From Blastomyces gilchristii SLH14081 (lineage: Eukaryota > Ascomycota > Eurotiomycetes > Onygenales > Ajellomycetaceae), in contig NW_003101682.1 of the NCBI RefSeq assembly GCF_000003855.2, positions 2,264,374-2,328,373 of the forward strand: 64,000 bases of DNA, in the 5' to 3' direction. Of the stretch, positions 36,800 through 47,861 are shown one piece after another; the first letter of the stretch is position 1; each line of letters begins with the position of its first letter. Below the pieces are notes generated by a model, which had not been told where the DNA came from, searched no databases, and was given only the letters and a program-made list of their open reading frames with translations. The translations under genes and the position numbers were made by a program.

Positions 36800-38700
36800 G
36801 GGAATTATATTTCACTGTCTTCACATCTCAAACATCTGCTCATTCAAATCTCTGATAGTTAGCATTGTAGTAGTCTCAGGCTAATTTAACATACAAGTCT
36901 CATTCCTTCTCTGTTCAATCTTGAGAAGTGTAGATATTAACTTAATGAGAGAGATCTAGTAGAGCTGCTACAGCATAGTACTCTGTAAAAGATTGTTCAG
37001 TTTTGCTGTAATAATATGCCAGTTTATTCCTTGCAGTAATAATAGCCTGCACTATAGCATCATCTCAGACTGAATTTCTTTTTGAGTGATTCAACTGCTT
37101 CTCAAGATGAGTAAATAAACTGTTATACACTCACCAGGCTGACTGCAGCATTGGTATATGAGTGATTGAGACTGTCTTTATTATCTTATAAAACTGAAAC
37201 AGTAAATCAATTACATATTTCAACTGAGTTCACTTCATATCAGAAAGTTTCAATGTCTGAATCTTTTCCTGATCAGAGTGTTGCACTCAATGATTAATTA
37301 TCTGATATAATTGAAGAGTCTGAACAGTTATCTCATATGTTGAACTTCACTGTGTTCTAACATTCTGTATTATATTCAGTGATGTGACTGATTTGTTTAT
37401 TTATTGAATATTATGAAATCATTATTGTTATTTAGAGAAGATACAAATCATATTAGCAATGTTTCAAATCTGTGATATTTAAATTATTAGTCAATCTATT
37501 CAAAATTAACAGTAGTGTTATCAAAAAGTGTTATCAAAAAGCAATATTAAAAAGTGTTGTCAAAAAACATTATCTTTTGTAAAGTGAATGTAAAAGTTAC
37601 TTGATTAATCACTTTTATCTCATTCTCATCTCAAGAATCAGTCATCTCATTATTCTTTATCTTGATGTTAAGATTCTTTATCAGTGTTTGTATTACAAGT
37701 TGAATTACATGAGCAATGCAGAGAATATAACCTTGTTTATCATTTCAGAAATGCAAAGCCAATTTTTGCTTCAAGCTATTCACTATAGTGTAGTTATTCA
37801 CAGCATTGTCAGTTGTAATTGTAAGAAGACTGAGACTAATATCTCAATAGTTATTTTTAATCACAGTCATTAATATCTCTGTCATATAATCCTCAGTATG
37901 ACTACTGATCAATAATTCAAATTCAATTAATGTCTCTTGATAAGTTCAGTTCTCATCAATATAATAACATATAACTCTTATAAATGCAAGATTGTTTGTA
38001 CTAGTTTATGTATTCACTGTGAGAGACACTCTTCAATGATTCTTCAACTCTGATTCTAGATATTGTATATTGACTTTGTAGTGTGTCTTGAGATTGAACT
38101 GAAGACAGAATCAATGTGAAATATGAAGATTTGAATTAAGCATTTGAAGAAGTGTTCAGAATTCGGGGTTTTCAATTGATTGAAGAGAAAGATTCAGAGA
38201 TATACATATATAAAGTAATTATTCATGAAAGTTATCAGATAAGAGTTATGAAATCAGAGTACTGATACATGATTATTTTTACATGATTTTCTTCAAATTA
38301 AAAAGTTAGTGTTACTAAAAATTGTTATCTAGTAGAGTAACTTACCAGCTCAGTAGTAATTTTCTGATTATTTTTCTTTTATTGTCTGCATTCTGATGAC
38401 TTCAGGTGTCAGGAAATTTCTTCAGAGCTATGACCAGTTCATGATGAATGTTTCTGAATGAAGTTGCTGTGATTGTAGCAGAGAAATGACTCTTCAGTAA
38501 TCTATAATACAATCTGTTGATAATTATTTCATAGTTTATCTTAGTATTTATGTTAAGTTTTTCATAAATTTTATGACCTGAAATCAGATGTAAAGAATGA
38601 AGTAATTATCTATTATGATTGAAAGAGAGCATTCTGTGTTGAATTGTAAATAACATAGACTTTGTGATTTACAGTGATTTCTTGAAGAGTTTGTGAATCT
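36800..38700 (-). pseudogene. hAT transposase, broken
   Basis: Read on the minus strand with in-frame TGA taken as former Trp, about 37230-36800 gives a recognisable hAT stretch: TVSITHIPMLQSA, then FTHLEKQLNHSK, ARNKLAYYYSKTEQ, YYAVAALLDLSH and DWTEKEWDLYVKLAWDYYNA. This is the conserved part before the C-terminal dimerisation region. Upstream coding (about 38560-38400) includes LLKSHFSATITATSFRNIHH. Candidate introns carry good splice sites (GTAAGT at the donor on the minus strand near 36793 and 38335). Catalytic acidic residues could not all be located. It cannot make a protein now. Confidence 0.7.
37515..37574. repeat. tandem array of the 13-bp hAT motif
   Basis: Four units close to GTGTTATCAAAAA plus a partial unit. 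Single or 1.5-unit versions are scattered elsewhere in the same element (36774, 38309, 38959, 39567, 39845; reverse orientation at 40858, 41418 and 41677). Confidence 0.8.
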
Positions 38701-39260
38701 TCAATAGAAGTAAAAGAAGTGAAAGAAGTGAATTCAGAAGATATAATAATAATTTGAGAAAGATAATAATTTATTTTCAATAACTGATCACTGATGTGTG
38801 TAAGAAGAATTAATATAAGAGAAAATAATCTTCTTTCTTAGCTTAGTTATAATTTTAGTACTAACTCAGATTGAATATCATTGATGTATAAAAGTAAATA
38901 AACAATCTTGATTAATCTCTGTCATATTTCTTGAAATATATTAATATTATGAAAGAGAGTGTTATCAAATTATGTTATCAGATAATATTATTAATAATAT
39001 ATTAATATTGTAAATATCAATGTTGAAAAAATGTTGATACTTATACATTATAGTGACATGATAGTTGAATATATATATATATATTATTTCTGATATTGAT
39101 AATTGATTATAACTTGTACAATAATTTTTGAAAACTCAAAATTAATTTCAATTATTAACTAATAGTTATAAACTTATAACTAACTAATATAAAAAGAAAA
39201 AAACTTTTTCTACTCATTATCTTTCTTCTCTTTCTCATTCTTCTCATCATTCTTCATAAT

Positions 39261-40025
39261 TCACTTCTTATTCTTATTCTTCTTCTTCTCCTCCTCATCT
39301 GAGATGATAATCATCTTAAAATCTCCCTCTGCTGTCTTCTCAGAGAAGGGTTTCTGCTGCTCTCTCTCAGCCAGGTCAATCTGTATCTTAAAATCCCGCA
39401 TTTCCTGGTCTGCTGCCTCAGGTTTGACCCCAGTGATAAGCAGATTGACATGCTCAGAGAGCAGAGCTGCCTTCTCAATGTTCTGAATCATGAAGTGTAT
39501 TCAAGATCTGAACAAGGTCTCAATTCTCTTCTCTGCCAGCTCCTGCTAATCAATTAGAGAACAGAAGTGTTATCAAAAATTGTTATCTCTCAATAAAAAA
39601 CTTATCAGTTTTAACTTCTTTGTCTTCTGCTTTAATATCTTCTCAATCTTCTTCTATCACTGCTTATTTACAGTAACACTCTTCTTCTCTCTCTCTCTCT
39701 TCATCTTAGCCTTAAATCATTCTCAGAACTTCTCCTGGTCTCACTGCTACTGTATAAGACTCTTCACTGTCTTCTTTTTCAATCTCTCACAGGCAGTGTC
39801 ATTCACATTATTTCTATACTTAGTTCAGTCTAAATCTATCAGAAGTGTTACTTAAAATTGTTATCATTCTACTTTCTTATGAAGCCTCTTCAAGGCATTA
39901 TAATGTGTCTTACAATCTGTCTCTCTGTGCTTGAATGCCTTCTTCTTCTCTTCCTTCAATCTGTGATGATGCTCACGCACCTTGGTGGTCTGCAGGACCG
40001 CAGAATATTTAAAGAGAGATGACAT
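39261..40025 (-). pseudogene. accessory gene of the hAT element, unknown function
   Basis: Minus-strand coding region starting at ATG 40025 (MSSLFKYSAVLQTTKVREHH) and ending at TGA 39261. Two short intron-like interruptions contain the 13-bp motif, at about 39873-39837 and 39605-39548 (the latter ends CTAATTGATTAG). The last exon is fully open for 76 codons (MIQNIEKAALLSEHVNLL, then an acidic-lysine tail DEEEKKKNKNKK). The product would be charged and helical. I recognise no domain. A few Trp/Gln codons in the middle exon are stops, so it is broken, but it is clearly less mutated than its surroundings and keeps CC/GG pairs. Confidence 0.5.
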
Positions 40026-40075
40026 AATTGGTTTTAATAAGTGTTGAGAGAGAGGTGAAGGCAGACAATGATATG

Positions 40076-40153
40076 ATAATAATGATGATGATGATGATGA
40101 TAATGATGATGATAATGATAATGATGATGATAGTGATGATGATGATGATGAAA
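40076..40153. repeat. (ATG)n microsatellite
   Basis: GATGAT and AATGAT repeats within the hAT element, just upstream of the start of the accessory gene. Confidence 0.85.
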
Positions 40154-40155
40154 TG

Positions 40156-41400
40156 AGAAGTGCATTGAAATATATTATTGACTTATCAAATATAAAGAGA
40201 CAAAGAAACTATTAACAGCTTTCAGAGATGTACAGAAATGACTACAGTGTTATATAGCAACATTATCTTCATTCAATACATGCATTATTGATATTCTTTG
40301 TATACATTTATCATATAATCTATATCAGAAATACATGCAGAAAACAGATCTTTATTGCTAGAGAGAATAATTGCAGTGATTCTCTATTTTCATATTATAA
40401 AGATAAGTTATTCTCATTTCTTTCTTCTCTCTTTTCTCTTCTTCTTCAATTCATCACTAAGTTCAAGCTGGTATGAAAACTATTAAAACACTTATAGAAA
40501 CCCTCAAATTAAAGAGTATAGACTAATCAAATTTTAAATACAGATGAATCAAATTATATTTAATAATACTAATTATTCATTCTCTCTTCAATAAAATAAC
40601 AGTCATGTCTTCCTTCTTTCTTCTCTTTAAATGAAACATGACTCATGAAAAGTGAGTATGATGCCAGGCCATAATGACCAACATGATCTCAGCACACAGA
40701 GCTGCATACACACAGTGTGTGCTGAACTGAGAGACTGTGTGAGTTATAAACTGATGACAGCATTTCAGAGAGAGCTGTGCAGTGTGAGAAAGCTGCTATT
40801 CTTAATCATGTGTGTAGAGAGTGAATTACTGCAGTAAGTGCATGTGCATTGTATAAAAGTAATACTTTTTGATAACACTCAGTTTCTAATATTATGAAAA
40901 TAGAGTCTCTCTGTGAGATTCATTTTTATCAGAAGTTGAGAAATCTTATATTTTTCAAGATCATCTTCACACATCTTGTCTGTGAAATTGATGAGAGAAA
41001 TCATTGATTTCAGTATTCTGCTCTTAATGTTATTCAAGTGACAGCAGAGTTCACTCTGATCATACTTTTTAAGTGTATATTTTCTAATTATTCACATTTA
41101 TACAGATATATACTGATTATTTGTTAGATGATGTTAAGACAATGATCTATCACAGCTGTGTTACTCTCACTGTGAGAGATACATAATTGATGATGAACAT
41201 TGTGAAGACTCTGAAGAGTGAGTATTTTAAGAGTGCTGCAGCCCTGTGACCTTGATTTTTTTTTATTTTTATTTTTTGTTTTTTTCTTTTTCTTTTCTTT
41301 TTTTTTTTTATTGTGATTTTTTCTTGTATTTGTTTTGTTTTTTGTTTTTTGTTTTTTTTTGTATTTTATGTTTTTTTTATAATTAAAATTATATGAATTA
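40156..41400. other. right arm of hAT element
   Basis: No recognisable coding. It includes a T-rich tract (about 41255-41385) and reverse-oriented copies of the 13-bp motif. The terminal 40 bp are conserved with the MITEs. Confidence 0.4.
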
Positions 41401-41757
41401 TGATCTGTGTTCAGAAAAGTAATGATATTTGATAATACTCTCTATTGAATTTTCAACAAATGAGCACTATGTTATGATATTATATAAGTGAGAAATGATT
41501 TCATGATCTTATTTAGTGTCATTCTCAATAATGAGATCAGAATGAAAATGTGACTAAGAATTCAAACATATTCTTTATCTGAGACTAGATTTTTATTTGA
41601 AAAGTGAATCTGAGACCTTTAATATTTGAAATAACATGATTTGAAATCAATGTGATGAACATAAATTATGATCAGAAGTAATGCTTTTAGATAACATAAT
41701 AACTGTAAAGTTTGATCCTGATCTCAGACACGGTCACACGGTCAGTCTAGTCACAAC

Positions 41758-42060
41758 TACTATCTTGACATATTATCAGAGATTCATGATATCTTTCACA
41801 CAAGCTTACTCTGTCATGCTGTCACTAACTCATTTCCTTCTCAACTAACTTCTGATTGACAGTCATCAGAAATCATAGAAGAAGACAATGAACTTGAGTG
41901 AGAGATTAAAGATATTCTCAATAAGAGATCTCACAGCTGTAGCTGACAATATCTTATAAAATGAGTTAACTATAATCAACTGATCTGGACTCTGAGTTCT
42001 GTATTATCTGAAACAGCAGCTGTTGACTGATAAGAACTGCTTCAGAAAGAAGAGAACTAA
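41758..42060 (+). pseudogene. Gypsy 1 chromodomain and polypurine tract
   Basis: This is the end of the Gypsy 1 polyprotein, displaced by the hAT insertion. The reading EIKDILNKRSHSCS, QYLIKWVNYNQL (one Trp codon mutated) at about 41880-42010 is a chromodomain. Such domains guide integration to methylated-histone chromatin in chromoviruses. CAGAAAGAAGAGAACTAA precedes the LTR and acts as polypurine tract. Confidence 0.8.
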
Positions 42061-42938
42061 TGTGATAAGCTATGCCTGATCAATTATATAGACTATTTCA
42101 TTACACTTCACAGATTTCAACTGCTTCATTCTCAAATGTATACACTCTGATTCTCAGTTATTCTCAATCACTGATTCTCAGCTGCTACAAACACATACAC
42201 TTCAATTCTCAGTCATTCTTAAACTGGCTGCTGAGATCATGAATTTCACATTTAATTTCATTTGATCTGATATCATACATTTCTTGGCATGAATCCCGCT
42301 GGGACTAGTCATCAAAAAAACATGCAAAGTGACTATATATCAGATCTTAAAATGAAATCATGACTTGAAAAAAATGAGAAAGTGATATCATTTGATCTCA
42401 TTTAATTTCATTCTTGATATAAAGTTACTATTTGTAGACATTTTAAGGTTTTTTTAGACTATTTTTAATTTTTTAAAAAGTAACACTTTTTAATAACACT
42501 TAAATAAGATTCAAAGTCATTTAAAGCAATAAAAATAATTTAAATTGAGAAGTGAAAATCATAATATTATTTGAAAAATGTGATAAGAGTAGACAGTAAG
42601 TCTTACTAAGACTGTATAGAACTACTATTTAATGTTAAAACTATGTAATAAGATTAGTTGAATTGATAATAAGACTATTAAAAAATCTGATTCTGGTCTC
42701 AGACACAGTCACATGATCAGTCTAGTTATTCTCAATCACTGATTCTCAGCTGTCACTAATATGTATAGATTCTTCTGCCTTGAAGCTTCACTGTGTACAC
42801 TACTACATACACATATAAATATTCACTTTGATTACTAATTCTCATACTTTCTCTTTTCTTTCCTTCTCTAACATTTTTCTCTTTATTATATAAGACCTAT
42901 CAATATTATACTAATCTATTCAGCGTAGGCCTCTTACA
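42061..42938 (+). repeat. Gypsy 1 3' LTR with MITE insertion
   Basis: It begins TGTGATAAGC and ends GGCCTCTTACA. Without the MITE and its duplication it is 365 bp, equal to the 5' LTR. Confidence 0.9.
42220..42724. mobile_element. hAT MITE, copy 2
   Basis: A 505-bp element from TAAACTGGCTGC (TAGACTGGCCGC after mutation) to CAGTCTA. The flanks are GTCATTCT (42212-42219) and GTTATTCT (42725-42732), an 8-bp duplication with one C-to-T change. The empty site is in the 5' LTR near 31017. It is more mutated than copies 1, 3 and 4. Confidence 0.9.
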
Positions 42939-42943
42939 TTTAT

Positions 42944-43093
42944 ATTAGACAGTTCATTAGAAGTAAGTATAAGATATTGTGAAATGTAGCTAGAACTTGT
43001 TTATCTTCTAATAATTATCAGAATATACTATTATGAATGACACATCTTCTTTTTCTTTGTATACATTCTTGACCTTCTTTTTTCAGCAGTATC
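42944..43093. other. short flank, nothing identified
   Basis: AT-rich DNA between Gypsy 1 and the SINE. Confidence 0.4.
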
Positions 43094-43108
43094 TGATCAT
43101 GTTTTCTG

Positions 43109-43476
43109 CCCCGGTGGCCGAATGGTTAATGCGGCCACCTGGTAGCGCCTTGGCGTGGGAAACCAAGGCACATGGGTTCGAAACCTGCAGGGAATACATT
43201 AAATCCGGAACTCAAGCACCTCAGGTTTCTAATAAATACAGAGGTGTACAAATTACTTCAACAAATCACTCTATGTTCCTGAGATGAGAAGTTATTATCA
43301 CATGTATTTAATTGTCACTTCTTTGTATTTTCTATGTTCTTGTTATCTTGGCGTGATCTCAACACCTGTATTTCCTCCTGTATAACCAACACTTGGCCTG
43401 TATTTAACATCACGCAAGGACTCATCATAAGCTCCGCTTGCATATGAGTATAATGAAAGAATAATAATAATAATAA
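43109..43476 (+). mobile_element. tRNA-derived SINE, best preserved copy
   Basis: The head carries Pol III promoter boxes: A box TGGCCGAATGG (43115-43125) and B box GGTTCGAAACC (43175-43185), with a CCTTGG...CCAAGG stem between them as in a tRNA-Ser/Leu-like gene. The body is about 280 bp. A hairpin (ACTCAT...ATGAGT enclosing AAGC-TCC-GCTT) precedes the (AAT)n tail. A perfect 15-bp duplication TGATCATGTTTTCTG flanks it (43094-43108 and 43477-43491). Two other copies lie at 1268 and 14402. The 84-codon frame over it is fortuitous. Confidence 0.95.
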
Positions 43477-43491
43477 TGATCATGTTTTCTG

Positions 43492-43598
43492 GTCTATTAA
43501 TCAAGCGCTTCACCACGAACTCGCTTAATTTTTCAAATAAGAACTCATCAATAGACTTAATTATATGAGTATTTTAACCTCATCACTGACCGCATACC
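43492..43598. other. short unmutated flank
   Basis: About 105 bp that keep CG pairs, between SINE and LINE C. No gene is seen. Confidence 0.4.
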
Positions 43599-45738
43599 TT
43601 ATTATTATTATTATTATTATTCTTCAATTATAGATGTATGCAGTCAGAGACTATGACATCTATCTGAGAATTAAAAGTTCTCAGGGTTTTTTCTATATCT
43701 ATAAAGATAACTATTATACATTCATCAATTTCAGATATACAAAATCAGAAAATTTCAGCTCAGAATATAAAAACTGTTTATAAATTACAGTGTTTTAACA
43801 TATTCTGATACTTTGAAATCATTTGACAATATCATGACAAAAGAAAAGAGAACACAGTCATAAAGATAGACATATTAAATAGATAGATAGAAAAGAATAG
43901 AAAGGAAAAAGTAAAGTAAAATAAAGAGAGACTGTAATAAAACAAATTATTAAAAGATAGTATATAGCTGTTTTAACAGACTATATCTGATCAATTTTCT
44001 CCTCTTTCTATTCAGATATTTCTGAATTCAGTTATTTTCTTAGAGCTGCTTGAGTTTCTGATAGAAAGTCTATTAAGTATTTAATTTCTGTCTCAGTTGA
44101 GAATAAGAATCTCATATTTAATTAATTTAGATTATATTTCTCTTTCAATCTGACTCTGAGACTATTATATAATACACAGTGTATTATAATATACTCAGAA
44201 TTCTCATTTGTATTGCAGAATGAGTATTCTATTAAATCAAATCTATCATCAAATCTTTGTATATAAGATTTGAAATAGTCATATTCTAGTTTTAGCTGTA
44301 TTATAGATGAGAATATTTTCTTTTTACATTTAATTAAACAAGATTTTCACTTGAGTTTTGTTTCAAATCTTAGATAATGTATACTCTTCTTTTATTTCTG
44401 TCAGCTTTCATTTCACTTATCTAAACAAGATTCTTTTATTTTTCTCTTTATAAAAGATCAGAACATAATTTTATGAATAAATCTGCTTAGTTCTGAATTA
44501 TTTTTTACAGCTGAATCAGCTAATTCATTGTCATGAATATTTATATAAGCAGGAACTCAGTGCAGATAAATTATCAGCTTTGATATTCTTCTCTTTTGAA
44601 TTTTTAAAACAGAGTTTAAGATCAGTTCAAGATTCATTTAATTATTATAAATCTGACTATTTCTAACTCTTTTTAAAGCAGCTTAACTATTAGAGAATAT
44701 TTATATCTCTTTCAAACTATTTTTTCTTTTATAAGATTTTATTTTAATAAGTTTGAAAGCTTTCACTATTGCAAATAGTTAGACTGACCGTGTGACTGTG
44801 TCTGGGACCAGGACCAGATGTTTTGATAGTCTCATTACCAATTCGACTGATCCCATTACATGGTTTTAACATTAGATAGTAGTTTCATACTGTCTCAGTG
44901 GGACTTACTGTCTACTCTTGTCACATTTTTCAAATGAGACCATGATTTCCACTTCTCAATTTAAATTATTTTTATTGCTTTAAATGACTTTAAATCTCAT
45001 TTAAGCATTATCAAAAAGCATTACTTTTTAAAAAATTAAAAATAGTCTAAAAAAAACCTTAAAATATCTAAAAATAGTAACTTTATGCCAAGAATGGGAC
45101 TAAATGAGACCAAATAGAACCACTTTCTCATTTTTTTCAAGTCATGGTTTCATTTTAAAATCTGATATATAGTCACTTTGCATGTTTTTTTGATAGCCAG
45201 TCCCAGCGGGATTCACGCCAAGAAATGTATGAGACCAGACCAAATGAGACCAAATTTGAAATTCATGGTCCCGGCGGCCAGTCTACAAATAGTTCAGTGT
45301 CAAAGACTTTTGATTCACAGTCTAGATTTCAGAAATCTGAGATAAAATTAATATTATCTTCAGTATAAGCAATGTCTGTATCTAATCTATTCAAATTCTC
45401 ATTTTTTAAGTCATCTGAATAAATCAGAATAGAGTCTGTTATATTAATTGTAGAAATTCTCTTTAAATGCTGTTCATATTCTTTCTCTTTAAATAGTTCA
45501 CTTCTTTGTAAGTTTATAAGAGATTCAAGCTTTTCTCTTCAGAGAGATAACTTCTCATGATCAACTTTTTCAACATTTAAAGAAGAAAATTAATTTTTAA
45601 TCAGTGAGTATAGTCTGTACAGTTGAGAAGGTATTTTCTTTGAAGAATTATTTTTATTTCAATCAAGAAATTTATTTCAATCCAGTTCATTTTCGGAGTT
45701 AATTGATGAAAATGAAGAAGAGACTCTTTCTCTGCTCA
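43599..45738 (-). mobile_element. LINE copy C, 5'-truncated
   Basis: (AAT)n tail at 43599, then the 3' UTR hairpin and the RNase H end of ORF2, matching copies A and B. It stops at about 45738 after CTCTTTCTCTG, inside ORF2. A MITE splits it at 44780-45285. No target-site duplication could be found next to its ends. Confidence 0.88.
44780..45285. mobile_element. hAT MITE, copy 3 (reverse orientation)
   Basis: 506 bp, TAGACTGACCGTG to GGCCAGTCTA, with the 8-bp duplication CAAATAGT (44772-44779 and 45286-45293). Copies A and B of the LINE show the empty site (TAAATAGT). Its ends keep CC and CG pairs. Confidence 0.93.
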
Positions 45739-46300
45739 TAGACCTATCAATCAGCCGTCGTGACCTCGTCTCATGTTAGAGACTAATTATAGGCTTGATG
45801 ACTGCAGTTCTTCCTGTCAGTATTAGAGCTTAGCAGTGAGCTTGCAGACTCTAGTCTATCAGAGTGCTCTGTCTAGAGTCTAGATACATATCTAGACCTG
45901 CTAGTCAGATAGTTTTCAAAATCATTCTCTGTATTTGAGAGAAAGCTAGGCTCTGATGATAACTCTAGTTAGAAACTTGCTTAAGTAGTGTATAATCACT
46001 ACATTAGACTTGACTCTATATCATTAGAACCTTGACAGGTGCACAGTAGAATAGTGAGACATTGACATCTCATATCAGTCTCAGTAAGTGTTCACAGAAT
46101 CTCACTTAACTAGTGACTTGACTTGCAGTAGAGAGTTCTACTCTGAATCAACTCTTACTAATTAGACTCAGTCTCTATTACATAAGAGCTTTCATGAGTA
46201 AGAAGTGATAGGTGTTAGTGATGGGATTTGAACCCATGTATCTCTAATGTGTGCGGCCTTAGTTACCAGTCTTATCAACTGAGTCACGCTGGCTCGCATG
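45739..46300 (-). mobile_element. tRNA-derived repeat (third SINE-like family)
   Basis: At the right end, minus strand, a tRNA-like head starts GCGAGCCAGCGTGACTCAG. It has an intact B box and T stem, TGGGTTCAAATCCCA (46236-46222). The D stem does not pair and the acceptor cannot be closed, so this is not a working tRNA. About 480 bp of body follow to 45739, with unmutated edges and a mutated middle. Confidence 0.5.
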
Positions 46301-47181
46301 TCTCATATAATGGTGAAGTTATTCAGCTAAACATGAACCAGACATTGTTTGAAACTCCTGTGTGAGATTATTCTCTGTTCACCTCTATCACATTACAACC
46401 CCAGGTCAAATTGTCATACAAATTGTAAGATGAAGAGATCTAGTCATATGCATCAATCTTCTTGATTTTGAAAGATTTCTGATCTGTAATTGTGAAGATA
46501 TCTGAGAAGTAACTTTCATAAAAACTCTGTCTATCTTTGATGTTTTACAACATCAATGCCAAGTCTCACTCATGTATTATTCTTCTCAATCTAGCTCAAC
46601 TTTAGCAGAAAAATACAAAAAGATATCTCAGTAAGAGTATTAAGTATATAATTAATAAATACATTTAAAGTGTATTCTCTGTGAAAAACTCTCTCTTTCT
46701 TTGATGTATCAAGACATTAATATCAAGTCTCACTCTTATATCACCTCTTTCAATCTGACTAATCTCTGACAGAAAAATATAAAAAGATATCTCAGTAACT
46801 GTATTTAATACATAATCAGCAGATATAATAACTATAAAATCAGTATACTTCAAGATCTGACTAAGTCTTTGATCCCTGCACAGTGAGATATATTAAATCT
46901 AGTTTTAATATGTCAATATTTAATAGATTCTGCAAGGAATTGAGAATAGTAACACTAGATTTCTATTGAATTTAAGAATTAACTTTATATTAATATAATC
47001 ATTGATAAAGTCTTCTATTTTAAGATATAAATAATCAGTTTCTCTATATCTCACTGATAATATTTATATTATTATATAGAAATAGACTTATATTCTCTAT
47101 AATATCAAGACTCTGAAGAGAGAAAGTCTTGATAGAGAGTATATAGTAGTATATATCTCAACAGTTTCTATCTCATTCTTC
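46301..47181 (-). pseudogene. relic with tandemly repeated coding-like unit
   Basis: Two units with a period of about 163 bp start near 46525 and 46688. On the minus strand each reads TEISFYIFL.., then RVRLDINVLIHQR or its counterpart VRLGIDVVKHQR. One unit lies in a 62-codon open frame (46665-46853). No family is recognised. It could be a degraded repeat-containing host gene or a satellite-like duplication. Confidence 0.4.
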
Positions 47182-47861
47182 TGCAGCAGTTAATACAAAA
47201 AAAAAGATCTTAGAAATAGTTTTTTACTTGTCTTGAAAAAGTAAGATGTTTTTCTCTGAGTTTTATACAATATTCTTACAAAGAATTAAAAACAGAGTTA
47301 TTTTCTATCATAATTTCACATTCTTTTAAGTAAGAATTACTTTTTCAGTGACTGAAGAGCTTTTATTAATACTTAATTCTTTTTTACACTCTTTATTAAC
47401 TGATTTGAGTTGCATACTTGTTGTGTGAGAAGAATTGAATGATTTAGAATAAAATTAAATAGTTTTAATCAATTTCTCTGCAAAAAATTGATTTATTTTT
47501 TGTCAGTTTTTCTCTCAAAAACTGTTATATTATCTGATTAATTATCAATTAATATCATACTGTTTCTCACTGTATTCTAAGATAGAGATTATAAAGATTT
47601 TATTGATTTATCTTAAAAATCAATTTTAGTTTATTAGATTCTCTTCAAAAATCTAATCTAGTTACTGAACTAGTATGAAAAAAATCAGATGTTTTATACA
47701 TAAAAGTCTTTTATTCTTCTTTTAAAACAGTCTGATTAACTTTTCAATTGAAAACAGACTTAGAAATCTCTTAATTAAAACAGTCTGATCAACTTTTCAA
47801 AAAGAGTTTAATAAATATCTCAATTGAAACAGTCTGATCAACTTTTCATTGAGTGAGAATA

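Larger units (their letters stand above)
36010..41749. mobile_element. hAT-family DNA transposon, 5.74 kb
   Basis: It runs from TAGACTGGCCAGCGGG to CAGTCTA and is flanked by the 8-bp duplication GTCACAAC (36002-36009 and 41750-41757). The empty site is seen in the Gypsy fragment at 531-538. The 8-bp duplication and a mutated transposase on the minus strand place it in hAT. The first ~100 bp and last ~40 bp are shared with four ~506-bp MITEs in this window. Both ends keep CG and CC pairs while most of the interior is mutated. A second minus-strand gene lies at 39261-40025. Confidence 0.92.
30869..42938 (+). mobile_element. Gypsy chromovirus 1, complete, with nested hAT and MITE
   Basis: An LTR retrotransposon of about 5.8 kb once the 5.74-kb hAT element (36010-41749) and a MITE (42220-42724) are subtracted. 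The LTRs are 365 bp each. The flanks are CTTAT (30864-30868) and TTTAT (42939-42943), a 5-bp duplication with one C-to-T change. Domain order is gag, protease, reverse transcriptase, RNase H, integrase, chromodomain. The outer part of the 5' LTR keeps CG-rich sequence that is mutated in the 3' LTR. Confidence 0.92.

Noticed and set aside
37515..37574. CRISPR-like array
   Set aside because: Units are 13 bp with no spacers, in a eukaryotic transposon.
37601..37873. 90-codon plus-strand frame in the hAT element
   Set aside because: It lies opposite the mutated minus-strand transposase; loss of CC/GG pairs makes such antisense frames open by chance.
43033..43287. 84-codon frame over the SINE
   Set aside because: It is a translation of the tRNA-derived head and body, and the same spurious reading recurs in the copy at 14187-14402.
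46212..46300. Functional tRNA gene, minus strand
   Set aside because: The T arm is good, but the D stem and acceptor do not pair.
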